Notes under the pieces: generated by a model
What the model was told of the DNA's origin: nothing
Databases searched by the model: none
What the model saw: the letters and a program-made list of their open reading frames with translations, nothing else
Shown: positions 57,333 through 64,000 of the stretch, one piece after another
Layout: every line of letters starts with the position of its first letter
How positions within the stretch are numbered: position 1 is the stretch's first letter
DNA from: Duganella callida
GTDB taxonomy: Bacteria > Pseudomonadota > Gammaproteobacteria > Burkholderiales > Burkholderiaceae_D
Length of the DNA stretch: 64,000 nt
NCBI RefSeq assembly: GCF_004614165.1
Contig: NZ_SPVG01000264.1
Location: 1-64,000, forward strand
Direction: 5' to 3'
Translations under genes and position numbers: made by a program

Positions 57333-58478
57333 CTACATTATAGCGACCAGCTGGCGTATGCCGGCCGTCGCTGCCACCGCCGCCGCCGGCAGGGGCGCCG
57401 CGCGCGGTCCGGTCGGCGTCAGGCGCGCGGTGGCGCCTTCGATGAACTGGCTGCTGAAGACGCGCCGCTCGGCCTCGCTGCCGCCATTGTCGATCAGATT
57501 GCTCAGCAGCTCGGCGGCGGCCGCCGCCATTTTTTGCATCGGTTGGCGCAGCGTGGTGAGGTTGTAGCTGAGCCAGTTGGACGGTTCGACCGCGTCGAAA
57601 CCGGCCACCGACAACTGGCCCGGCACGTCCAGGCCCAGCGCGTGGCGGGCGGCGTCCAGGCAGCCGATGGCCGCCACGTCGTTGCCGCAGATGATGGCGT
57701 CCGGCACCGCGCCGAGCTGGTCGATGATGGCTTGCAGGCCCGTCGCGCCGCTCTGGTAGTCGCAGTTGCCGGCAACAATCACCGGCGGCGGCAGGCCCAG
57801 CTCGGCCATGCGTTCGCAGGCGCCCTGGCGGCGCTCGGTGGCCACACTGGAATCCTCGCGGCCGGAAATGATGCCGAAATGGCGATGGCCGGCGGCGGCC
57901 AGCCGGGACACCAGCATGCGGCCGGCCTCGACGTGATCGCAGCTGACGGTGTTGACCGGCTGGTCGCGCTGCATGCGGTTGAACAAGACCAGCGGCATGC
58001 GCCGGCGCTCGCATTCGGCGATGTGCTCGGGCGACAGGCGGGCGGCGGCGATCACGCCGTCGACCTGGAATTGCCAGACGTCCGCCAGCGCCCGCCCGAC
58101 GTCCGCTTCGCGCGCCAGGGTGAACAGCAGCACGTGCTTGCCGTGCGCGTTGATCTGCTTGCTCAGTTCGGCCAGCAGTTCCGGGTAGTACAGATTGGCC
58201 TTGTTGGTGATGATCAGCGCCACCATGTTCGAGCGGCGCGTGATCAGGCTGCGCGCGGCGGCGTTGGGAATGTAGTCGAGCACGCTGGCGGCCCGCATCA
58301 CGCGTTCATGCATGGCCGGGGAAATGCTGGCGCCGGGCTTGAAACAGCGCGACACCGCCGATTGCGAGACGCCGGCCGCCTGCGCCACGTCATACGAGGT
58401 GACCCGGCGCTTTTCGCTGGCGATCAGGGCTTTCAGCTGGAGGGCGCAATGTTCAACGGTCTGCTTGGATTTGCTCAT
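57333..58478 (-). CDS. LacI-family transcriptional regulator
   Basis: 381 aa. HTH RVTSYDVAQAAGVSQSAVSRCFKPGASISPAMHERV with an N-terminal extension of about 25 residues, then a sugar-binding-type effector domain (MVALIITNKANLYYPELLAEL, IICGNDVAAIGCLDAARHALG, GFDAVEPSNWLSYNLTTLRQP). Its gene neighbours are a helicase and an Hsp70-like ATPase rather than sugar genes. Target unknown. Confidence 0.87.
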   Translation of the reverse strand: MSKSKQTVEHCALQLKALIASEKRRVTSYDVAQAAGVSQSAVSRCFKPGASISPAMHERVMRAASVLDYIPNAAARSLITRRSNMVALIITNKANLYYPELLAELSKQINAHGKHVLLFTLAREADVGRALADVWQFQVDGVIAAARLSPEHIAECERRRMPLVLFNRMQRDQPVNTVSCDHVEAGRMLVSRLAAAGHRHFGIISGREDSSVATERRQGACERMAELGLPPPVIVAGNCDYQSGATGLQAIIDQLGAVPDAIICGNDVAAIGCLDAARHALGLDVPGQLSVAGFDAVEPSNWLSYNLTTLRQPMQKMAAAAAELLSNLIDNGGSEAERRVFSSQFIEGATARLTPTGPRAAPLPAAAVAATAGIRQLVAIM

Positions 58479-58678
58479 CGGGGTGGGGGCCGCAGTCGCA
58501 TGGTTGTATTTCTAATAGTTTCTCAGCATAAACAATATCTTACTGTGCGGCAACAATAATCGCATTTCTGATCGGAAATATCGCCTCTCTGAAGGCCAAG
58601 TGTGGCTAACATGCAATAGCTACTGCGCCGGCGCTTTTTCTGATAGCATATCGCCCCTTTAGCTGCAGGAATTTCAAG

Positions 58679-59929
58679 ATGGCCATTGCTTGCGGAGTCG
58701 ATTTCGGCACGTCCAATTCCACCGTTGGCTGGGTGCGTCCCGGCCAGCCGGTGATGCTGGGACTCGAGGATGGCAAAGCCACCTTGCCGTCCGTGGTGTT
58801 CTTTAACGCCGACGACGATGAAGTCACCTACGGTCGGGCGGCGCTGGCCGATTATCTGGCCGGTTACGAGGGGCGCCTGATGCGCTCGATGAAAAGCCTG
58901 CTCGGCACCAGCCTGATCGACGGCCAGACCGAGGTCGGCGGGCGCGCGCTGCCGTTCCGCATGCTGCTGGCCCAGTTCATTGGCGAACTGAAGCGCCGCG
59001 CCGAGCGCGCGGCCGGCCGCGACTTCAGCTCGGCGGTGTTCGGCCGCCCGGTGCACTTCATCGACGACAGCAAGGAACACGACCAGCAGGCCGAGGCCAC
59101 GCTGGCGGAAGTGGCGCGCTCGGTCGGTTTCAAGGACATCGCCTTCCAGTTCGAGCCGATCGCCGCCGCCTTCGACTACGAGTCGCAGATCGAGCGCGAG
59201 GAATTGGTGCTGATCGCCGACATCGGCGGCGGCACCTCCGACTTTTCGCTGGTGCGGCTGTCGCCCGAGCGCGCCAGGAAGGCCGAGCGCCGCGACGATA
59301 TCCTGGCCAATGGCGGGGTGCACATCGGCGGCACCGATTTCGATAAATATCTGAGCCTGTCGTCGCTGATGCCGCTGCTCGGCTATGGCAGTCGGCTGCG
59401 CAACAACAGTGAAGTGCCGTCCAGCTATTTCTTCAATCTGGCCACCTGGCACACCATCAACCAGGTCTACACCAAGAAGATGTGGAGCCAGCTGTCCGAC
59501 CTGCTGCGCGATTCCGACGAGCAGGAAAAGCTGGGCCGGCTGCAGCGCCTGATCGACGAGCGCGCCGGCCACTGGCTGGCCATGAAGGCCGAAGAAGGCA
59601 AGATCGCGCTGTCGGACGCCGCCCGCGTCGAACTGGCGCTGGACCGCCTGGCGCCGCCGGTGACGGTGGCACTGCGGCGCGAGCAGTTCGACGGCGCCAT
59701 CGACCACCTGGTCGGCTCGGTCGAAACCACGGTGCGCGACCTGCTGCGCGACGCCAGCGTCACGCCGGCGCAGGTCGACACCGTGTTCTTCACCGGCGGC
59801 TCCAGCGGCGTGCGCCTGCTGCGCGAGCGCATCGGCGCCGTGGTGCCGGCCGCGCGCAAGGTCGAGGGCGATTTGTTCGGCAGCATCGGCGCCGGCCTGG
59901 CGCTGGATGCGGTGCGCAAGTTCGGCTGA
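58679..59929 (+). CDS. Hsp70-like ATPase (YegD-type, no substrate-binding domain)
   Basis: 416 aa. Actin/Hsp70 nucleotide-binding domain: GVDFGTSNSTVGW (phosphate 1), LIADIGGGTSDFSLV (phosphate 2) and FFTGGSSGVRLLRERI (adenosine). The protein ends after the NBD, like E. coli YegD, so it lacks the peptide-binding domain. Likely a specialised cytoplasmic chaperone or ATP-dependent switch. The exonuclease gene follows with GAGG overlapping this stop. Confidence 0.88.
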   Translation: MAIACGVDFGTSNSTVGWVRPGQPVMLGLEDGKATLPSVVFFNADDDEVTYGRAALADYLAGYEGRLMRSMKSLLGTSLIDGQTEVGGRALPFRMLLAQFIGELKRRAERAAGRDFSSAVFGRPVHFIDDSKEHDQQAEATLAEVARSVGFKDIAFQFEPIAAAFDYESQIEREELVLIADIGGGTSDFSLVRLSPERARKAERRDDILANGGVHIGGTDFDKYLSLSSLMPLLGYGSRLRNNSEVPSSYFFNLATWHTINQVYTKKMWSQLSDLLRDSDEQEKLGRLQRLIDERAGHWLAMKAEEGKIALSDAARVELALDRLAPPVTVALRREQFDGAIDHLVGSVETTVRDLLRDASVTPAQVDTVFFTGGSSGVRLLRERIGAVVPAARKVEGDLFGSIGAGLALDAVRKFG

Positions 59930-59937
59930 GGACGCAT

Positions 59938-60558
59938 ATGCTGGATCAACCGATTGTCATGCTGGACTTCGAGACCACCGGGTTGTCGCCGCTGCAGGGC
60001 GACCGCATCACCGAGGTGGCGGCGCTGCGCATCGTCGGCGGCCAGGTGGTCGAGCGCTACGTGTCGCTGATTAACTGCCGGGTGCGCATTCCCTCGTTTA
60101 TCACCGGCCTGACCGGCATCACGCAAGCCATGGTGGACGACGCGCCGCCGGTGGAGCGGGTGGTGCCGGAATTGCTGGATTTCATCGGCGGCGATACGCT
60201 GGCCGCCCACAATGCCAGTTTCGACGACAAATTCCTGCGCGCCGAGGCGGCCCGCCTGGCGCTGACGCCGGGCTACACCTCGCTGGTGTGTTCGCTCAAG
60301 CTGTCGCGCCGCGTGTTTCCGGCGCTGGGCAGCTACAAGCTGGGCCAGCTGTCCGGTTCGCTCGGCATCCGCTTCCGCAGCGCCGCCCACCGCGCCGAGG
60401 CCGATGCCGAGGTGGCGGCCCAGGTGCTGATCCACATCGGCCAGCATCTGCGCGCGGCGTATGGCATCGGCCGCGTCGATGCCGCGTTGCTGGTGGCCGT
60501 CAACAAGCTGGCCGCCGCCAAGGTGCCGCAATTCCTGCAGAAACAGTCGCAGCAATAA
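59938..60558 (+). CDS. DEDDh 3'-5' exonuclease (DnaQ/RNase T superfamily)
   Basis: 206 aa from the ATG at 59938, placed by GAGG that overlaps the upstream stop; the longer frame from 59482 lies inside the Hsp70-like gene. DEDDh residues: MLDFETTGLSP (Asp, Glu), AAHNASFDDKFL (Asp) and HRAEADAEVAAQV (His, Asp). Stand-alone nuclease, not fused to a polymerase. Two-gene operon with the Hsp70-like ATPase. Confidence 0.9.
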   Translation: MLDQPIVMLDFETTGLSPLQGDRITEVAALRIVGGQVVERYVSLINCRVRIPSFITGLTGITQAMVDDAPPVERVVPELLDFIGGDTLAAHNASFDDKFLRAEAARLALTPGYTSLVCSLKLSRRVFPALGSYKLGQLSGSLGIRFRSAAHRAEADAEVAAQVLIHIGQHLRAAYGIGRVDAALLVAVNKLAAAKVPQFLQKQSQQ

Positions 60559-60661
60559 ACGATATCATTTTATCATGGTCCATTTGAGCGGGGTCAAACT
60601 TCGCCGACGATAGCGTCTTACACTGCGATCAACGGGTGACAGCGTTGAGCCGAGGTGTAAG

Positions 60662-62047
60662 GTGAAAAAGCCATGCTTGGCCAAGGAAAGCCATGATAGT
60701 TACCGGTGGTATCTGGATGCCGCCGAGCGCGGTGACGCCTATGCGCAATTCAATCTGGCGCTGCTGTACAAGAACGGCGCCGGGGTGGTGCGCGACGAGG
60801 GTCAGGCGTTTCGCTGGATGGGACTGTCCGCATCGCAGGGACTGGTGTTCGCGCAAAATCATCTGGGCGCCATGTATTACGCCGGCCGCGGCGTTGCGCC
60901 CGACGACGAGCAGGCGGTGCACTGGTTCCGGCTGGCGGCGCGCCAGGGCGACGCCTCGGCGCAGCAGAATCTGGGCCTGATGTACCGCCGGGGCCGTGGC
61001 GTCGCGCAAAGCGACGAGGTGGCGGCGGTCTGGTTCGCCCGCGCGGCCGAGCAGGGACTGGCCAGCGCGCAGGCGCTGATCGGCCAGGCTTATGCCCGTG
61101 GCCGCGGCGTCAAGCGCAACGAGGCGCTGGCGCTGGCCTGGTTGCGCAAGGCGGCGCTGCAAAACGACGTCGGCGGCCAGCTGCATCTGGGCATGATGTA
61201 CAAGCAGGGGCGGGGCGTGGCACGCAACGATGCGCAGGCGCTGGCCTGGTTCCGCCTGGCGGCCGAGCGCGGCGACGCCGTGGCACAGCGTCTGGTCGGC
61301 CTGGCGTACGCCGAGGGCCAGGGCGTGGGCGCCGACGCCGGCCGCGCCTATGCCTGGCTCAACCGTGCCGCCGAGCAGGAAGACGCCGATGCCCAGTTCA
61401 ATCTGGGCGTCATGCTGGCCAACGGCAAGGGCGTGCCGCGCGACGAGGAACTGGCCTTCACCTGGTATCGCCGCGCCGCCGGGGCCGGCCATGCGCTGGC
61501 CCAGTTCAATCTGGGCGGCATGTACGCGCGCGGCCGTGGCGTGGCGCGCGACGACGTGGCGGCGCTGGACTGGTACCGCATGGCGGCCGAGCAGGGCGCG
61601 CCGCACGCGCAGTTCAATGTGGCGGTGATGTACGCCAATGGCCACGGCGTTGCCAAGGACGAGGCGCAAGCGGCCGTGTGGTACCGCAATGCCGCCCTGC
61701 AGGGCGATGCCAGCGCGCAAAACAATCTCGGCGTGATGTACGCCAACGGCCTGGGCGTGGCGCAGGACGATGCGCAGGCGGTGGACTGGTACGGCAAGGC
61801 GGCGGAACAGGGCCATGCGCTGGCCCAGTACAATCTGGGCGGCATGTATGGCAGCGGCCGCGGCGTCAAGCGCGACGAGGTGCTGTCGTACATGTGGCTG
61901 ACCTTGGCCGCGCAGGCCGGCGACATGGCGGCCATCAGCAACCGCCGCAAGATGGCGCTGGCGATGTCGCCGCAGACGCTGCTGGCGGCGCAGGAAATGG
62001 TGCGCGCGTGGCGTGCCGCGCATCAGGCGGCGCCGGCCGGCCGCTGA
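60662..62047 (+). CDS. SEL1-like tetratricopeptide repeat protein
   Basis: 461 aa, GTG start at 60662. Eleven complete 36-residue SEL1 repeats and a partial twelfth, each of the type W(Y/F)xxAAEQGxAxAQxNLGxMYxxGxGVxxD. No signal peptide or lipobox, so cytoplasmic despite the family often being periplasmic. A protein-interaction scaffold. Convergent with the EAL-GGDEF gene through a shared terminator. Confidence 0.87.
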   Translation: MKKPCLAKESHDSYRWYLDAAERGDAYAQFNLALLYKNGAGVVRDEGQAFRWMGLSASQGLVFAQNHLGAMYYAGRGVAPDDEQAVHWFRLAARQGDASAQQNLGLMYRRGRGVAQSDEVAAVWFARAAEQGLASAQALIGQAYARGRGVKRNEALALAWLRKAALQNDVGGQLHLGMMYKQGRGVARNDAQALAWFRLAAERGDAVAQRLVGLAYAEGQGVGADAGRAYAWLNRAAEQEDADAQFNLGVMLANGKGVPRDEELAFTWYRRAAGAGHALAQFNLGGMYARGRGVARDDVAALDWYRMAAEQGAPHAQFNVAVMYANGHGVAKDEAQAAVWYRNAALQGDASAQNNLGVMYANGLGVAQDDAQAVDWYGKAAEQGHALAQYNLGGMYGSGRGVKRDEVLSYMWLTLAAQAGDMAAISNRRKMALAMSPQTLLAAQEMVRAWRAAHQAAPAGR

Positions 62048-62052
62048 GCTGC

Positions 62053-62072
62053 GCCGGTTGCAATGAACCGGC
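62053..62072. terminator. Hairpin terminator between convergent SEL1 and EAL-GGDEF genes
   Basis: GCCGGTT and AACCGGC form a perfect 7-bp stem with a 6-base loop, 5 bases after the SEL1 stop and immediately before the opposite stop. Confidence 0.65.
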
Positions 62073-63905
62073 TTACGGCGCCGGCGGCTGGCGGCGGTCG
62101 AGGAACAGGCTGTTGCCGTGGATTTTCTTGGCCTGCTTTTTCGATTCGCTGGCGGCAGTGGCGATCTGGTGATGACTGTAATATTGCTGCGGTTCGACGC
62201 GGATCGCGCCCACCGACAGACTCATCAGCGAATAAAACACCTTGCGGCCCTGACGGTCTTCGCTGATATAACCGCCGCGCTCGCGGTCTGCCACACTGTA
62301 AAACTGGTCCACGTGGTGGGCGAACTCGGCCAGCACGGCCTGGCAGCGGCGTTCCCAGTCCTCGCTCTGGAACAGCACCATGAAATCGTCGCCGCCGATG
62401 TGGCCGACGAAATCGCGGTCCGGGTCGGAATAACAGCTGAGCAGCTTGCCGGTCAGCTGGATCACGTCGTCGCCGCGGCGGTAGCCGTATACATCGTTGA
62501 ACGGCTTGAAATGGTCGAGGTCGAAGTAGCAGACCCAGAAGCGGCTGCCGCTTTCCAGCAAGCGGTCGATGTGTTCGGTGATCGGCACATTGCCCGGCAA
62601 CTGGGTCAGCGGATTGGCGTAGCGCGCGGCGTGGATCTGCAACTGGGTGATCTCGCGCATCAGGTCGTGGCCGGTGCCCATGCCCAGGTAGCGGCCCTGG
62701 TCGGTGATGATGAAGCCGTTGAACAAATGATGGGCATCGGCTTCGGCCATGCGGAAGCTCAGTTCCTGCAGGCTGGTGGCCTGGTCGGCGATCAGCGGCC
62801 GCGCGTCCATGAACTGGCGGCACGATTTTTTGCCGTACAGCTCGCGTTCATAAGGCCGCGCGAAGTGCTCGATCATGTCGAAGCGGCTGATCAGGCCCAG
62901 CGGCTGGCCCTGGTCCACCACCGGCAGTATCATCAGCTTGGGATCGGCCTGGAAAATCGCGTAGACCTCGTTGTTGTTCATGGACGGGGGCACCGACCGC
63001 ACCGCGTGCAGCAGCTTGTGCGCGCTGGCCTTCGGGTCGGCGCCGCGCTGCGGATACACCGCCACGCCGGAGCGCGACAGCGCCTTGACCACTTCCGCCG
63101 GCGCGCTGCGGGCCGGGTTCGGATGCGGCCGGCCCAGGTGATAGCCCTGGCCGTAGGCGACGCCGACATCGCGCAGCACCAGCAGCTCGGCCTGGGTTTC
63201 CATGCCTTCGGCGATCACCCGCGTATTGGATTTTTCGGCGATTTCCTGGATGGAGCGCACGAACTGCAGCTTGACCGGGTCCTGGTTGATGCCCTGGATG
63301 AAATGCATATCGATCTTGACGTATTCCGGCCGCAGCTCCGACCACAGCCGCAGACTGGAAAAGCCTTCGCCCAGATCGTCGATGGCGATCTGAAAGCCCA
63401 TTTTACGATAATGCAACACCGCTTCGCGCATCAGCGCATAATCATAGGTGGGCTGGTTTTCGGTCAGCTCGATGATCACGCGGTCCGGGTTGATGCCGAT
63501 CCGGTGGATGTATTCCAGGGTTTCGCCGTGGCGGGCGTCGCGCTGCAGCAGCGAGTCGGGACTGACGTTGAGGAACAGCTTGCCCGGCAGTTCCAGCTCG
63601 GCAAAGCGCTCCAGCACCACGCGCCGGCACAGGTGTTCGACCTGTACCGTCAGGCCATTGGCGCGCGCCGCCTTGAACAAATTCAGGGGCGAATGTAATG
63701 GACTGTCCGACGGCCCGCGGATCAAACCTTCATAAGCGATGATTTCGCCCGTCTGCATGTGTACAATCGGTTGAAATAGCGCGCTCAGCTGCCGGCGCGC
63801 CAGAATATCGTGCAGATGGGTGCGCAACATGGCATCCTCATCCTCTTCGCGAGGCTTGAGATAGGTGATGGTGGCGCCGGCGGCGGGCTGGAGAGCGGAG
63901 TTCAC
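62073..63905 (-). CDS. c-di-GMP signalling protein, EAL-CBS-GGDEF architecture
   Basis: 610 aa from a GTG at 63905, or 585 aa from the ATG at 63830, which has GAGGA five bases upstream and may be the true start. EAL domain first: E59-G-L, N113, E146, D176-D177, K197 and E233 are kept, so phosphodiesterase activity is likely. A CBS pair (about 290-420) follows, then GGDEF with variant GGDDF at 504-508 and no RxxD inhibitory site. Order matches a known EAL-CBS-GGDEF group where CBS may bind nucleotides. Soluble, no membrane helix. Confidence 0.9.
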   Translation of the reverse strand: MNSALQPAAGATITYLKPREEDEDAMLRTHLHDILARRQLSALFQPIVHMQTGEIIAYEGLIRGPSDSPLHSPLNLFKAARANGLTVQVEHLCRRVVLERFAELELPGKLFLNVSPDSLLQRDARHGETLEYIHRIGINPDRVIIELTENQPTYDYALMREAVLHYRKMGFQIAIDDLGEGFSSLRLWSELRPEYVKIDMHFIQGINQDPVKLQFVRSIQEIAEKSNTRVIAEGMETQAELLVLRDVGVAYGQGYHLGRPHPNPARSAPAEVVKALSRSGVAVYPQRGADPKASAHKLLHAVRSVPPSMNNNEVYAIFQADPKLMILPVVDQGQPLGLISRFDMIEHFARPYERELYGKKSCRQFMDARPLIADQATSLQELSFRMAEADAHHLFNGFIITDQGRYLGMGTGHDLMREITQLQIHAARYANPLTQLPGNVPITEHIDRLLESGSRFWVCYFDLDHFKPFNDVYGYRRGDDVIQLTGKLLSCYSDPDRDFVGHIGGDDFMVLFQSEDWERRCQAVLAEFAHHVDQFYSVADRERGGYISEDRQGRKVFYSLMSLSVGAIRVEPQQYYSHHQIATAASESKKQAKKIHGNSLFLDRRQPPAP

Positions 63906-63961
63906 GGTGAGGTTGGCTGGGTCGGTTTAACTGGATAAGTTTAATGATGTATTGTGACAGC

Positions 63962-64000
63962 ATGATGAATTTGAGAAACATTGCAGCCGTTCCCCTGCTG
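63962..64000 (+). CDS. Start of a gene running off the right edge
   Basis: ATGATG at 63962 opens 13 codons (MMNLRNIAAVPLL) that look like the start of a signal peptide or membrane protein. Too short for any family call. Divergent from the EAL-GGDEF gene. Confidence 0.35.
   Translation, partial: MMNLRNIAAVPLL

Noticed and set aside
59482-59937. Upstream extension of the exonuclease frame
   Set aside because: Lies within the Hsp70-like gene and translates to low-complexity Arg/Ala/Gly sequence.
57333-60558. LacI-helicase-Hsp70-exonuclease stretch as one defence island
   Set aside because: The two pairs are divergent with a 200-base gap and no recognised defence effector, so a single system is not supported.
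60559-60661. GGGGTCA fragment as a remnant of the RAYT repeat
   Set aside because: Only seven bases match the repeat core; consistent with chance.

Overview
The window is a GC-rich, densely packed bacterial chromosome segment. The families present (type VI secretion, RND efflux, many TonB-dependent receptors, an Fe-S (6-4) photolyase, a RAYT transposase framed by long inverted repeats) suggest a betaproteobacterium of the Oxalobacteraceae (Massilia/Duganella/Janthinobacterium-like). That assignment is inference from family composition and style; no database search was possible.

Layout. 1-3.9 kb: the 3' end of a type VI secretion cluster (tssM, cut by the window edge, then tagF). 4.0-7.9 kb: a convergent, tightly coupled four-gene operon (FecR-like secreted protein, CxxCH/HAMP membrane sensor, Ser/Thr kinase with a duplicated C-terminal module, PP2C phosphatase). 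It looks like a phospho-signalling unit for the adjacent secretion system and is my best candidate for an undescribed system. 8-14 kb: a retropepsin-like protein, a secreted GH43 glycosidase divergent from a LacI-type regulator with two matching operators, and an Fe-S photolyase. 14-24.5 kb: a Fur-boxed siderophore receptor, an aminotransferase / hybrid histidine kinase / M20 peptidase operon (the aminotransferase lacks its catalytic lysine), a lone LivK-type binding protein, and a second TonB receptor with a Gly/Pro tail.

24.5-30.2 kb: an AT-richer island with an orphan gene, then a redox/stress group (Ohr, NmrA-like SDR, LysR, GlxA-type regulator, OsmC, AhpD-like, cupin). 30.2-36.1 kb: a complete RND tripartite efflux operon. 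36.2-39.1 kb: PilZ protein, C-terminally shortened RecQ helicase, phytase/esterase-like lipoprotein. 39.1-47.7 kb: a metal-acquisition region with three TonB receptors (ZnuD-like, unassigned, FecA-like), two small Cys/His secreted proteins next to receptors, and flavohaemoglobin Hmp.

47.7-48.7 kb: a RAYT transposase element bounded by 37-bp inverted repeats. 48.9-55 kb: Crp-like regulator, SulP transporter, catalase, ClC exchanger, OmpA/Pal-like lipoprotein. 55-64 kb: LacI regulator plus UvrD-like helicase with a DUF5710 tail, Hsp70-like ATPase plus DEDDh exonuclease, a SEL1-repeat protein, an EAL-CBS-GGDEF protein, and the first codons of a gene running off the right edge.

I found no rRNA, tRNA or CRISPR array. 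Strand changes are often marked by clear hairpin terminators (near 30.1, 41.5, 42.8, 54.5 and 62.1 kb).
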